Source: Mycobacterium paragordonae
Lineage (GTDB): Bacteria; Actinomycetota; Actinomycetes; Mycobacteriales; Mycobacteriaceae
DNA length: 64,000 bases
Direction of reading: 5' to 3'
Assembly: GCF_003614435.1 (NCBI RefSeq)
Contig: NZ_CP025547.1
Location: 124,001-188,000 of the forward strand
Below, piece after piece: positions 8,966 through 17,997 of the stretch (its first letter is position 1; each line of letters opens with the position of its first letter). The notes beneath the pieces were generated by a model. That model saw only the letters and a program-made list of their open reading frames with translations. It did no database searches and was not told where the DNA came from. A program made the translations under genes and the position numbers.

Positions 8966-10159
8966 TCAGCCTCTCGGCATGCCGAGAATGCGCTCGGCGA
9001 CGATGTTGCGCTGGATGAACGTCGACCCCCCGGCGATGGCGGTACCGCGTGCCTGATACGCCAACCGCAGCCACCGCTGTTGATCGGTCGGTGAGGCGCC
9101 GGCGCCGCCTTTTTCGGCGAGGGCGAACTGCCCACCCATCGCGTCGAGCTCCAGCCCGAAGTCCGCGATGTCTTCCACCAGCGGACAGAAGTACAGCTTT
9201 CCGATTGAGGTCACCGGACCGGGCGGTCCCTCGCCGGCGGCCCCGGTGATCACTCGCTGCCCGATCAGGTAATGCACGAGTGCCCGCCCGTAAAGGTCGG
9301 CGAGCCGTTGCCGTATCAGCGGGTCGGCGCCAAGTGGCCTGCCGTCGTCACCGGTGCGGGCCGCGATCTCGTGGATCAGATCGCCTACGGCGCGGGTGGT
9401 GTTGACGCGTCCGGTGGCGATTGCGACCCGCTCGAAAGCCAGGGTTCCCATAGCGACTCGCCAGCCACCGTCTACTTCGCCGAGCACGCACTCGTCGGGG
9501 ATGAACACACCGTCGAGGAACACCTCGTTGAATTCGGCCTCACCAAGCATGTGTGCCAGCGGTCGGACCTGCACGCCGGGGCTGTCCATGGCCAGTAGGA
9601 AATACGTTATTCCCCGGTGGCGGGGTCCACCGCCGGTGCGGGCCAACAGGATTGCGTGCGCGGCCAGCTGGGCGCGGCTGGTCCAGATCTTCTGGCCCTG
9701 GATGCGCCAGCCGCCGTCCACCTTGGTGGCGGAGGTACGCAAGGAGGCCAGATCCGAGCCCGCCTCCGGCTCGGAAAACAACTGGCACCAGATCTCCTCG
9801 CCGGTGAGGATCGGTCGCAGATAACGCTCTTGCTGAGCGGGGGTGCCGAATTCGATGACCGTGGGCCCCGCGAAGTCCTCGCCGATGATGTTGAGCCGCT
9901 CGGGTGCGCCGGCGCGATCGAGTTCCTCGTTGAAAATCGCCCGCAGCTTGGCGTCCGCGCCACCGCCGCCGTACTCCTTGGGCCATGACAGGCCCGCATA
10001 ACCGGCGTCATAGAGCAGCCGCTGCCAGGTTCGCCAGTAGTCGAGCTTGTCCTCGAGATGCGGCGGCTCCGGTCCGCCGAGTCGCGGCAACGTGTCCAGC
10101 AGCCACGCCCGCGCCGTTTCGCGAAACTCAGCCTCGTCGGGCCGATCTTTGAGCTCCAT
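8966..10159 (-). CDS. Acyl-CoA dehydrogenase (FadE type)
   Basis: This 397-residue flavoprotein has the three-part FadE fold: an N-terminal helical domain with WPKEYGG, a middle domain with SEPEAGSDLASL and KIWTSRAQ, and a C-terminal helical domain ending FIQRNIVAERILGMPR. It oxidises an acyl-CoA to an enoyl-CoA using FAD and passes electrons to ETF. The usual Tyr-Glu-Gly-Thr near the C-terminus is replaced by AGGST, but a Glu in FER (E243) sits where the isovaleryl/long-chain type catalytic base lies. Its start touches the fadD stop (TGATG, 1-base overlap), so it is the second gene of that operon. Confidence 0.88.
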   Translation of the reverse strand: MELKDRPDEAEFRETARAWLLDTLPRLGGPEPPHLEDKLDYWRTWQRLLYDAGYAGLSWPKEYGGGGADAKLRAIFNEELDRAGAPERLNIIGEDFAGPTVIEFGTPAQQERYLRPILTGEEIWCQLFSEPEAGSDLASLRTSATKVDGGWRIQGQKIWTSRAQLAAHAILLARTGGGPRHRGITYFLLAMDSPGVQVRPLAHMLGEAEFNEVFLDGVFIPDECVLGEVDGGWRVAMGTLAFERVAIATGRVNTTRAVGDLIHEIAARTGDDGRPLGADPLIRQRLADLYGRALVHYLIGQRVITGAAGEGPPGPVTSIGKLYFCPLVEDIADFGLELDAMGGQFALAEKGGAGASPTDQQRWLRLAYQARGTAIAGGSTFIQRNIVAERILGMPRG

Positions 10160-11859
10160 CAGCTTGCGCCCGCAGTTTCGCTGGTCCGGGCTTCCTCGTC
10201 GAGGCGTTGTTCGATGTCTTTGCGCAACTCGTGTTTGAGAACCTTGCCGGTTGCGGTCATCGGTAGCGCATCGACGACGACGACGCGCTCAGGCGTCTTC
10301 TGGATCGGCATGCCTTCTTTGAGCAGAAACTCGCGCAATTCGCCGACGGCCGGAGCGTGATGTCCCGGCTTGGCGACGACGTAGCAGCACACCCGCTCAC
10401 CGAGGCGCTCGTCGGGCATGCCCACCACCGAGAACGCTTTCAACGCAGGGTGATGAGCCAGGTGCTCCTCGATCTCGCGGACACTGATGTTCATCCCGCC
10501 ACGGATGACGATGTCTTTGGTCCTGCCCGTTACCCGCACGTATCCGTCATCGGTCATCTTCCCCAGATCGCCCGATCTGGAAAAGCCCTCGGGTGTGAAA
10601 AGGGCTGCCGTCTCCTCGGGATTCGCGAGGTACTCGATCATGTGGGCGGGGCCGCGGTAGGCGATGTCGCCCTCGGTACCGCGCGGCACTTCGTTCCCGT
10701 TGTCGTCGACGATCTTGACATCGGACCCGGGGACCGCCGAGCCGTCTGAGGTGAGGGCGCGTGATGCATCGTCGGTGACCGAACACGTTGTGGTAACCAG
10801 GTTTTCGCTGCGACCGTAGAGGCTGAGCACCCTGAGGTCGGGTAGCGTGGCGCTCGCCTGCTTGACGATTGCGCCTGGGATGGGTGCGCCCGCACACGTC
10901 CACAACCGCAACGTGGAAAGGTCGTGGCGGTCAGGGTCGTATTCGGCCAGCAGACTGTGCAGGAACGTCGGCGCCGTCACCGCCGCGGTGCAGCCGAATC
11001 GCTGAATCTCGTCAATGCCGCGGGCCGGATCCCACTCGGCCATCAAATGCGTTGCCGCGCTGGTCAGCATGGGCAGCAGGACGCTGGTGACCAGCCCCGT
11101 GGTGTGGGCCACGGGGGAGGGGCCGAACTGAACATCGGTCTCGGAGTAACCGAACGGCGCGATCAGCGCACGCGAGCCAGAACAGTAGGTGTTGAACGTG
11201 TGCACGCATCCTTTCGAACGCGATGTGGTTCCGGAGGTGTAGACGATGACGAACGGATCGTCTGGACCGGGCGGAGCACCCAATTCCTCTCGAGCACTGG
11301 TGCTGTCGGTATCGGCCTCCAGTTCGTGCATGGTGAACACACCGGTGTCGACGCCGGCGATCGCTTCGGCGGCGGCGTCGGGGCGGGCGACGATGATCGT
11401 CAGGTCGGGATGATCACGGCGCAGGTCGAGATACATGTCCAGATAGCCGAACTTCTTGAACGTTGCCGGTGTGAACACTGCCCGTATTGCGGCATTGGAC
11501 AGTACATATCCGACTTCTTCGCGTCGGTAGATCGGCATGATGGGCACCGCGATGACGCCGAGTCGCGAGGTCGCGGCAAGCACCTGAATGAACTCGACCC
11601 AGCTCGGGAGCTGCACCGCAACGGTGTCGCCGGCCCGCAAGCCGTGTCGATGAAGCCCAACGGCGAGCCGCTGGGCACTTTCGAAGAGTTGCCGGAATGT
11701 CAGCGAGCGCGTTCCGTCCGTCGCGAACACCTTGTCGGGGTTCTCGTCGACGCGCCGGACCAGCAGATCATGGAATGTCTCGGTCGACCACAGCCCCGCG
11801 CCGTAGTACTCGTCGATCTCCTGCTGGCTGTAGCGGGCGGTGTACGGGCTGGGCTTCAT
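10159..11859 (-). CDS. Acyl-CoA synthetase (FadD); candidate cyclohexanecarboxylate-type CoA ligase
   Basis: This 566-residue AMP-forming ligase has the P-loop block YTSGTTSRSKG, a SLYGRSE motif (A5), RSGDLG (A7), GRTKDIVIRGG (A8) and the C-terminal lysine in TATGKV (A10). It activates a carboxylic acid to its CoA thioester through an acyl-AMP. The P-loop has SRSK in place of the common GxPK. The start is ATG at 11859; GAGGA lies nine bases upstream. A longer reading frame to 11949 would cover the FadR-type operator at 11929 and is rejected. It is the first gene of fadD-fadE-scoA-scoB. Its place beside BadI/AliB-like genes suggests an alicyclic acid substrate; this is inference. Confidence 0.85.
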   Translation of the reverse strand: MKPSPYTARYSQQEIDEYYGAGLWSTETFHDLLVRRVDENPDKVFATDGTRSLTFRQLFESAQRLAVGLHRHGLRAGDTVAVQLPSWVEFIQVLAATSRLGVIAVPIMPIYRREEVGYVLSNAAIRAVFTPATFKKFGYLDMYLDLRRDHPDLTIIVARPDAAAEAIAGVDTGVFTMHELEADTDSTSAREELGAPPGPDDPFVIVYTSGTTSRSKGCVHTFNTYCSGSRALIAPFGYSETDVQFGPSPVAHTTGLVTSVLLPMLTSAATHLMAEWDPARGIDEIQRFGCTAAVTAPTFLHSLLAEYDPDRHDLSTLRLWTCAGAPIPGAIVKQASATLPDLRVLSLYGRSENLVTTTCSVTDDASRALTSDGSAVPGSDVKIVDDNGNEVPRGTEGDIAYRGPAHMIEYLANPEETAALFTPEGFSRSGDLGKMTDDGYVRVTGRTKDIVIRGGMNISVREIEEHLAHHPALKAFSVVGMPDERLGERVCCYVVAKPGHHAPAVGELREFLLKEGMPIQKTPERVVVVDALPMTATGKVLKHELRKDIEQRLDEEARTSETAGAS

Positions 11860-11928
11860 TTGCGCTGTCCTCGGTCGCGGGTGAAGCGCTCCGGCCGCGC
11901 CGAAGGCTCTAATCCTCCGAATTGTAGA

Positions 11929-11941
11929 ATGGTCAGACCGA
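11929..11941. promoter_or_regulatory. FadR/GntR-type operator upstream of fadD-fadE-scoAB
   Basis: ATGGTCAGACCGA matches the perfect 13-base palindrome at 33271 at all but the last two positions. It lies in the 108-base gap between the crotonase stop (11968) and the fadD start (11859), 70 bases before that start. Confidence 0.6.
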
Positions 11942-11967
11942 AACGGCAATATGCCGCGGGCTGGGGT

Positions 11968-12771
11968 TCATTCGTTGCGCCACTGCGGGGAACGCTTCTC
12001 TTTGAACGCTTTAACACCTTCGGCCAAGTCCTGGGTGGTGAAGGCCAGGGCGAGCTGGGCCTGGAGGTAGTCCAGTGCCGACTCCAGCGGCAGGTCGCGG
12101 GTGGCGGCCACCGCCTTCTTCCCCAGTGCGAGCAACAACGGTGATTTCGCGGCGATGTCATCCACCCACTGGCGCAGTGCGTCGTCGAACTCCGCATCCG
12201 GCACCACCCTGTTGATCAAACCGGCGGCTGCGGCTTCGGTGGCGCTGATCAGTCGGCCGGTCATCATCAGCTCATTGGCGACCAGTCGTCCGGTGGCCCG
12301 AAAGATCAACGCCGAGATCATGAACGGAAAGGCGCCGACGTTTATCTCCGGGCAGCCAAGCCGGACCGACTCCTTGGCGATGACGAGATCACAAGCCAAC
12401 GCGATCCCCAGCGCACCGGCCAGCACGTCGCCGTTCGCTGCACAGAGGACCGGCTTGTCGATTCCCATCAGGGTGCGATACAGGGTGGGGAACCGCGTGA
12501 GGCCGGCGTACTTGACGATCGTTGCCCGTTCGTCGGCGAACGCGTCGAGGTTGCCGCCGGAAGAGAAGACCTTCGGATGCGACGACGTCAGCACCACGAC
12601 CCTTACCCGCGGATCCGCGGCCGCTCGTTGTAGCAGCGCGGTGAGCCGATCCAGCAGTGCATCGGAGAGCGCGTTGCGCCGCTCGGGATCGTTCAGCGTC
12701 AGATAGACGGCGAGGGCCCCATCGCTAACGGGCTCGAGTCGGTAGGTGACCAATTCGCGGGTTTGGCTCAT
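11968..12771 (-). CDS. Enoyl-CoA hydratase/isomerase (crotonase family)
   Basis: The product is 267 residues, standard for the family. The oxyanion-hole segments are VFSSGGNLDAF (about 66-76) and GDVLAGALGIALA (about 112-124). PEINVGAFPF carries a glutamate at the usual catalytic position of hydratases. Members hydrate 2-enoyl-CoA or shift double bonds. It lies nine bases after the MDR gene on the same strand and before the fadD operator. In the proposed ring route it would be the BadK-like hydratase of a cyclohexenecarboxyl-CoA, but sequence alone only supports crotonase. Confidence 0.83.
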   Translation of the reverse strand: MSQTRELVTYRLEPVSDGALAVYLTLNDPERRNALSDALLDRLTALLQRAAADPRVRVVVLTSSHPKVFSSGGNLDAFADERATIVKYAGLTRFPTLYRTLMGIDKPVLCAANGDVLAGALGIALACDLVIAKESVRLGCPEINVGAFPFMISALIFRATGRLVANELMMTGRLISATEAAAAGLINRVVPDAEFDDALRQWVDDIAAKSPLLLALGKKAVAATRDLPLESALDYLQAQLALAFTTQDLAEGVKAFKEKRSPQWRNE

Positions 12772-12780
12772 GATCGGCTT

Positions 12781-13761
12781 CTAGCCGTGCATCAGTACGC
12801 ACTTGCCGAAAGTGCGGTCACGCTCGAGATGTTCGTGTGCTTCGGCAGCCCGATCGAGGGGGAACTCGCGGTCGATCACCGGCGCACGCACCGAGCAGCG
12901 CTCGAACATGTCGAGCAGGCCGGCGAAGTCTCTGCTGCTGCCCATCGTTGTTCCGAGCAGGTCAAATTGTCCGAAATAGAAACTGCGGACGTCCATCGGC
13001 GCGGTCTGTGCGGCATTGGCGCCAAGCACGACGAGTCGCCCACCGGGCCGCAGCGCACGCACGGACTCGTTCCAGCGACCGACCGGGTCGAGAACCAGGT
13101 CGAAGCCGCCGTCACCGGGTGACATCGCGCGGGCTTGCTCGGGCCAATCCGATTCGCTGTGCAGCACGCCGCCTTGGGCGCCCGCGGAAACGGCCCGCTC
13201 GATCGTTTCCGCCGAGGAGGAGGTCACCGTGATGCTGGCTCCGGCGGCGACCGCCAACGCGATCGTCATGGTGGCGATCCCGCCGCCGGCGCCGACTACC
13301 AGCATCGACTCACCCGAGCGCAGCCGTCCGCGGGTGAACAGCGCCCGGTATGTCGTCACCCCCACCAGCGGAAGGGCGGCAGCCTCCGCCCAGCTGAGCC
13401 CGGCGGGCTTGGCGGCCAGGCAGTCGGCCGGCACGCTGACCAATTCGGCGTAGGTACCAAGGGTGTGGTCGCCCAGGATTTCCCACCCGTTAGCGGGTGC
13501 GTCGTCGCGGGCGCCCCAGTTCAGTGATGGCAGCACTACTACTTCTTCGCCCGTGTCGGTGCGCACGCCGGCGCCGTCGGCACCGATGATGTGCGGCAGC
13601 GGAGAACCGTAGCGGCCTTGGCGTACGAGAACATCGTGCCAGTTCAGGGCGCTGGCGCGCAGGGCGACCGTCACCCAGCCCGGGCGTGCGGGCGGGTCGG
13701 GAAATTCGTCCGGTCGCAACACCGCGGGGCTACCGAACTCCTGCATGACGATCGCGTGCAT
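12781..13761 (-). CDS. MDR-family oxidoreductase (quinone-reductase-like)
   Basis: This 326-residue medium-chain dehydrogenase has the GroES-like N-terminal domain (ALNWHDVLVRQGRYG) and a Rossmann domain with VVGAGGGIA. The cysteine cluster of the structural zinc site is absent, which is typical of zinc-free quinone oxidoreductases and enoyl reductases. It probably uses NADPH. The start is ATG at 13761 with a strong AGGAGG five bases upstream; the longer frame to 13851 covers an operator and is rejected. It leads a leftward unit with the crotonase and is divergent from the LuxR pair, with FadR-type sites between them. Confidence 0.82.
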   Translation of the reverse strand: MHAIVMQEFGSPAVLRPDEFPDPPARPGWVTVALRASALNWHDVLVRQGRYGSPLPHIIGADGAGVRTDTGEEVVVLPSLNWGARDDAPANGWEILGDHTLGTYAELVSVPADCLAAKPAGLSWAEAAALPLVGVTTYRALFTRGRLRSGESMLVVGAGGGIATMTIALAVAAGASITVTSSSAETIERAVSAGAQGGVLHSESDWPEQARAMSPGDGGFDLVLDPVGRWNESVRALRPGGRLVVLGANAAQTAPMDVRSFYFGQFDLLGTTMGSSRDFAGLLDMFERCSVRAPVIDREFPLDRAAEAHEHLERDRTFGKCVLMHG

Positions 13762-13773
13762 GTCCACCTCCTT

Positions 13774-13784
13774 TGGACTGACCA
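13774..13784. promoter_or_regulatory. FadR/GntR-type operator before the MDR gene
   Basis: TGGACTGACCA has one arm mismatch to the TGGTCnGACCA consensus. A second GACCAT half-site (13788-13793) follows directly, giving tandem GACCAT repeats. It lies immediately upstream of the ribosome site of the gene starting at 13761. Confidence 0.5.
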
Positions 13785-13909
13785 TTAGACCATTGCGTAC
13801 GCGCGGCGCACAAGCGGCGCCGCCGAGTCGGGTGGCTGGAAGCCTGAACAATTAACGCCTGCGTCGGAGTTTGCTAACTGGTTGTGACTCACCTCACACA
13901 AGGCTAGAC

Positions 13910-13951
13910 TTTTGGTTCAATGGTAAGACCGTAGTATACGGTGAACCAAAA
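13910..13951. promoter_or_regulatory. Nested operator array before the LuxR pair
   Basis: Three dyads overlap here. A perfect 10-base inverted repeat TTTTGGTTCA (13910-13919) / TGAACCAAAA (13942-13951) encloses a FadR-type site ATGGTAAGACCGT (13920-13932) and a further dyad ACCGTAGTATACGGT (13928-13942). The array ends 23 bases before the ATG at 13975. At least two proteins may compete here, for example the GntR regulator and one of the LuxR proteins. Confidence 0.55.
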
Positions 13952-13974
13952 TTCGGTGGGAGAGAGGAGCGGTG

Positions 13975-15123
13975 ATGGTCAAGCAAGCGGCCACGGCCAC
14001 GAAGAGCAACGACTGGACCCTCGTCGAGCGTGCCGAGGCAGCCGTTGCCGCCGCCACCGAGCATCTCGGTTTGACGCCTGCTGAACGGCCCGGCGGAGCG
14101 GTGAGCAGTCAATTAGACGATCTGCGGCGCCGCCTCGAGCAACGGCTGGCGTCGCCACCCGGTCCGACAGACGAATCGGCAAGTGCCGAACTGTTGGTTT
14201 CGATCCTGAGGCTGCACTGCGACCTCCTCGACGACGCTCTGTGCCGACGGGCGAAGGATCTGACCGCGATCCGTAACGCCCTGGGACACCTGCATGGCCT
14301 GTCGCCTCGCGAGATTATCGACGCGGCCCCTGCGGTATTGAGCCGTGAGTTCGGCTTCGCGCGGACGATGATTTCGACCGTGCGGGGTTCAGTCTGGTTG
14401 CCGCGCCACTTGCACATCGCGGAGGAACGGATTGACCTCTACTCGCGTCCGTTCCACGAATTTGTAGCCGGAGCGCAGATCCAACTGGTGGATGCTCCAC
14501 TCGAGACAGAACTCATCCGCAAACGGTGCGGGGCTCTCGTGCGGTGTCCGAGAGACGACAAACGCACCTTCAAGCAAATCGTGGACGTGTCCGGCTGTTT
14601 CGGCTACATTGCGGCACCCATCATCGTCCAGGGCAGGGCAATTGGGATGCTGCACGCCGACCGCCCCGAACCCGACGGGATGGTGACGATGGATCATCTC
14701 GACCAGCTCGAGGCCTTCGCTGAGTGCCTGGCCGCGACGTTCGAGAGCGCGGTCCTGCACGAGAAGGCAGAGCAGCAGCGCGTCGCGGTCGGCAATCTGT
14801 GCGCGGACGTCGACGAATTACTCGGGCGCTCAGCACGATCGACGTGGTCGATGCCCGGGTCGACCTCCGGGCAGCGACCCAACGCTCACCATCACAGCAA
14901 TGAACCTGCGGTCCCGTCATTAACCGCCCGGGAACGGGAAATCATGTCCTATGTTGCGACCGGGGCCACCAACAGCCAGATTGCGCGGTGCCTGGTGATC
15001 TCGGAAGGAACGGTCAAGTCTCACCTCAAACACATTGCCCGAAAGCTCCATACGTCCAGCAGGGCGGCGGCCGTCGCCGTCTTTGCCGGCATCGCCACTT
15101 CGCAACCGGGTAACTCGAGATGA
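13975..15123 (+). CDS. LuxR-family regulator with GAF-like sensor domain (pair 1, first gene)
   Basis: The 382-residue protein has an N-terminal helical region, a GAF-like domain at about 110-265 (SREFGFARTMIS and IVQGRAIGMLHADR, the typical last strands) and a C-terminal LuxR helix-turn-helix at about 318-372 (LTAREREIM, TNSQIA, GTVKSHLKHIARKL). There is no receiver domain, so it should respond to a bound ligand rather than phosphorylation. ATG at 13975 has AGGAG upstream; GTG at 13972 is the alternative. Its stop overlaps the next start (ATGA). It is divergent from the MDR gene across the nested operators. The effector is unknown. Confidence 0.83.
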   Translation: MVKQAATATKSNDWTLVERAEAAVAAATEHLGLTPAERPGGAVSSQLDDLRRRLEQRLASPPGPTDESASAELLVSILRLHCDLLDDALCRRAKDLTAIRNALGHLHGLSPREIIDAAPAVLSREFGFARTMISTVRGSVWLPRHLHIAEERIDLYSRPFHEFVAGAQIQLVDAPLETELIRKRCGALVRCPRDDKRTFKQIVDVSGCFGYIAAPIIVQGRAIGMLHADRPEPDGMVTMDHLDQLEAFAECLAATFESAVLHEKAEQQRVAVGNLCADVDELLGRSARSTWSMPGSTSGQRPNAHHHSNEPAVPSLTAREREIMSYVATGATNSQIARCLVISEGTVKSHLKHIARKLHTSSRAAAVAVFAGIATSQPGNSR

Positions 15124-16202
15124 ACACCCGCGAGATGGTGGGCCGGCTCAATCATCTGAACGAACAGCTTTGTGGCGCTTCAGGTGCGCTGCGATCGAGC
15201 GATGCGGCAAACCTCGATGAGGCCATCACGATGACGGCGGCAACTACTGATCAACTGCTGGTCGGCGAACGCGCCATCCGCGATGACGCCGCGTCACCGT
15301 TCGGGCGCAGTACGTTGATTGAATTCCTTCGGGCGCAAGTGGAAGCGCGCGAGATGAGAGCCGGGAATCACCTCGACGTGATGCGGTCTTTGACCGACGG
15401 TATTCGCCGCATGAAGAAGGCCGGCTCACTGCAAGGACTGGCCCGGCAAGCCTGCACTGAACTGTGTGACGCGCTCGGATTCGACTACGCAATGCTGTCG
15501 CTGGTGCTCGACGACGGCTTCGTTGTCGAAGAGTCGGGCCACGGCGTCGGCGGCCCCACCGTTGTCCCGCGTCGCGGCTGCGTGGCCGAGCGGGACTGTA
15601 TTCGCTTGCGCAACACCATTCGAACGAATGAGGTCGACGTACCCGCGACACCCGGCTATCGGGAACTGCTGGGCTCCTCGCACTATCTCGTAGCTCCGGT
15701 GATCGCCGAATCACAGGTGATCGCACTGCTGCACGTGAGCCGGGGCAGCGAGGACGTCTCCGTCTGTGACGTCGACGTCCTCGGTACATTCGCCGCCGCC
15801 TATTCGGCGCTGCACGAGCGAATGGCGAATACCGAACGGGTGCAGCACCAGCGGACCTCGATCGCCCGCGCGGCAGCGCGGTTGACCGATGAAACGGACC
15901 GCATCGCCGCGGCGGCCATCAGTCTGGACGTCGAACACGACAATCGTGTCGAGCCGCCGACCATAGCGCCGGATTCCGCGCTGGCGGCGACGCTTTCGGA
16001 ACGTGAACGGCAGGTGTTCGAGAGGCTGGTCCTGGGTTCCGCGAATGCCGAGATCGCGGAGGAACTCGTGATCACCGTCGAGACGGTCAAGACGCACGTG
16101 AAGCGAATTCTACGGAAAATCGGCGCCATCAATCGCTCAGAGGCGATCGCCCTCTACATGGAGGCCAGAACCAGGCCTGGGCGACACAACGTATTGCGTT
16201 GA
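15120..16202 (+). CDS. LuxR-family regulator with GAF-like sensor domain (pair 1, second gene)
   Basis: The 360-residue protein has the same layout as its upstream neighbour: a helical N-terminus, a GAF-like region at about 100-235 (ELCDALGFDYAMLS, HYLVAPVIAESQVIALLHV) and a LuxR helix-turn-helix at about 295-347 (LSERERQVF, NAEIAEEL, ETVKTHVKRILRKIG). The start is fixed by the ATGA overlap. The two products, made in coupled translation, may form a heteromer. It ends 26 bases before the convergent SDR gene. Confidence 0.83.
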   Translation: MNTREMVGRLNHLNEQLCGASGALRSSDAANLDEAITMTAATTDQLLVGERAIRDDAASPFGRSTLIEFLRAQVEAREMRAGNHLDVMRSLTDGIRRMKKAGSLQGLARQACTELCDALGFDYAMLSLVLDDGFVVEESGHGVGGPTVVPRRGCVAERDCIRLRNTIRTNEVDVPATPGYRELLGSSHYLVAPVIAESQVIALLHVSRGSEDVSVCDVDVLGTFAAAYSALHERMANTERVQHQRTSIARAAARLTDETDRIAAAAISLDVEHDNRVEPPTIAPDSALAATLSERERQVFERLVLGSANAEIAEELVITVETVKTHVKRILRKIGAINRSEAIALYMEARTRPGRHNVLR

Positions 16203-16228
16203 CCTTCAGGCTTTTTGACGCTGGCATG

Positions 16229-17029
16229 TCACGCCGCGGAGATCCCGCCGTTCACGCTGATCGCCTGACCGGTTAACCGCGCGGCTGCCGGGCTGCACAA
16301 GAACACCGTCAGGGCGGCTATGTCATCGGCGGTCGGCACGCCGAGCTCAGCCTGTTTTGCCGCACGGGCAAACAATTTAGCGCTGAACCCTTCGGTCGTG
16401 ATGCGTTCGGTCGAAGCGGTGCCGTGCACCAGTGACGGCGTCAGTGCGTTGGCCCGGATGCCGTAGCGCTTCTCTTCGATGGCGATGGTTCGGGTGAACA
16501 TCACGATTGCGGCCTTGGCGGCACCGATGACCGCTTCTCCCGGCGTAGCGGTCTTTGCCGCGTCGGACGCCACGTTCGCGATGACGCCGAATCTGCGGCT
16601 GCGCATACCAGGTAGCACCGCACCGGCCATGTGCATCGACGGCAGCGCCAGTTGGGTCAACATGCGGCAGATGTCGGTCGTCGGAATGTTGATGAACAGT
16701 TCGGGCCGGACATCTGCGGCAGTGGTGCACATCAGGATGTCGACTCCGGACAAGGTCTGTTCCGCCTCGGCCGCGATAGCGGTGGCGGCGTCCGGGTCGA
16801 CGGCGTCGCCGGCGATAAAGTGTGCGGCGGCACCGATTTCGGCGATCGACTTTGCGGCCAGCCGGCCGCGTTCGGCGTTGCGGCCGACGACCGCGATGCG
16901 GGGTACGCCGGCGGTGGCCAGGGCGCGGGCGGAGGCAAGTCCGATGCCGGCGGTGCCACCTACTATCAGCGCCGAGCATGCGCTGAGGTCTTTCGGCTCG
17001 GGTCGGTCAGCCGTCGTGTCGTCGGTCAT
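16229..17029 (-). CDS. Short-chain dehydrogenase-like protein lacking the catalytic tyrosine
   Basis: The 266-residue Rossmann protein has the GGTAGIG cofactor motif (residues 24-30) and the C-terminal GQAISVNGG of classical SDRs. At the active site Ser155 and Lys172 are present but the YxxxK tyrosine is isoleucine (I168), and the NNAG block reads TTAA. It may be catalytically altered, use another acid, or act as a binding protein. The start at 17029 overlaps the stop of the hydrolase upstream (ATGA), so the two form an operon behind the operator at 17947. Confidence 0.8.
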   Translation of the reverse strand: MTDDTTADRPEPKDLSACSALIVGGTAGIGLASARALATAGVPRIAVVGRNAERGRLAAKSIAEIGAAAHFIAGDAVDPDAATAIAAEAEQTLSGVDILMCTTAADVRPELFINIPTTDICRMLTQLALPSMHMAGAVLPGMRSRRFGVIANVASDAAKTATPGEAVIGAAKAAIVMFTRTIAIEEKRYGIRANALTPSLVHGTASTERITTEGFSAKLFARAAKQAELGVPTADDIAALTVFLCSPAAARLTGQAISVNGGISAA

Positions 17030-17931
17030 GGTCTCGTCCTTGCCGCGGGTCGCGCTGATACCCGCTGTAACCACTGGATGAGGTCCTCGATCACGTCAGC
17101 GCGGTTGATCTCGTTGAGAATCTCATGTCGGCCGTCGTCGTATATGCGAACGGTCACGTCGTTGAGGCCGGCTTCGCGGTAGCGATCGACCAGCGGCCAG
17201 AACAGGGAAAGCTCGCCGTTGACGGGGTCCTTGGACCCGACCGCCAGGTACATCGGTAGGTCGTGGGGCATGAGTGCCACCTCGGCGGACTCGGCGAGGC
17301 GCCGGGCACCGATGAACATCTCTGCGACCGATTCAGCGTCGATGCCGAATCCGCAGAGCTGATCGGCGATGTACGCGTCGACGACCGATTCCTCGCGCGT
17401 AAGCCAATCGAAATCGGTGCGCGCCGGGCGGAAGGGGGCATTGAAGGCGGACAGGTCCAGGTCGCTGGACAGGTCCAGAGCCGGTTCCAGAAGGTCGAGG
17501 GCGGCCGTGCCGGTGAGGGCGACCGCGTCGACGTCGCTGCCGTGATCCAGCAGATACTGTTGCGTCGCAAACGAACCCATGCTGTGGGCGACCAGCACGA
17601 CTGGCAGTCCAGGATGGTCTGATTTCGCTTGGGCGATAACCAAATTCAAATCGTCGACCAGTGCGGACCAGCCATGGTCCCCGAGTCGGCCGGGCTCGTC
17701 ACCGTCGGACAGGGAAGCGCCGTGACCGCGGTGGTCGTGCCCGTACACCACATAACCGTGAGCTGTCAGCGCGTCGGCGACGTGGTCGTATCGGCGCAAG
17801 TGCTCGCCCATGCCGTGCACGAGCACGACGACACCGGAGGCCGTCTTTCCGTCATCGGATGTCCAGCGAAAACCGGCGAGCCGCCTGCCGTCTGCGGCCT
17901 GGTAGCCGAACGCGTCCGGAGCCGTTGCCAT
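17026..17931 (-). CDS. Alpha/beta hydrolase, monoacylglycerol-lipase-like
   Basis: The 301-residue protein has VLVHGMGEHLRRY (oxyanion strand, about 34-46), the nucleophile elbow AHSMGS, GHDHRGHG, and a late GRHE histidine region. This is the serine hydrolase 33 (monoglyceride lipase/lysophospholipase) pattern. It would hydrolyse an ester, possibly of a lipid-like substrate. The start is ATG at 17931, only 15 bases from a FadR-type operator, and it is translationally coupled to the SDR-like gene that follows. Confidence 0.82.
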   Translation of the reverse strand: MATAPDAFGYQAADGRRLAGFRWTSDDGKTASGVVVLVHGMGEHLRRYDHVADALTAHGYVVYGHDHRGHGASLSDGDEPGRLGDHGWSALVDDLNLVIAQAKSDHPGLPVVLVAHSMGSFATQQYLLDHGSDVDAVALTGTAALDLLEPALDLSSDLDLSAFNAPFRPARTDFDWLTREESVVDAYIADQLCGFGIDAESVAEMFIGARRLAESAEVALMPHDLPMYLAVGSKDPVNGELSLFWPLVDRYREAGLNDVTVRIYDDGRHEILNEINRADVIEDLIQWLQRVSARPAARTRP

Positions 17932-17946
17932 GTCCAGAACATTAAA

Positions 17947-17959
17947 ATGGTCAGACCGA
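17947..17959. promoter_or_regulatory. FadR/GntR-type operator upstream of the lipase-like gene
   Basis: ATGGTCAGACCGA is identical to the site at 11929. It ends 15 bases upstream of the ATG at 17931, so a bound repressor would block the start of transcription. Confidence 0.6.
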
Positions 17960-17997
17960 ATGAGTCAAGCCCGGACTTCCTGGCATCGGGTTCCACG

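Noticed and set aside
10924..12144. 406-codon plus-strand open frame over the CoA ligase
   Set aside because: Antisense to the FadD gene with all adenylation motifs; composition is that of a shadow frame.
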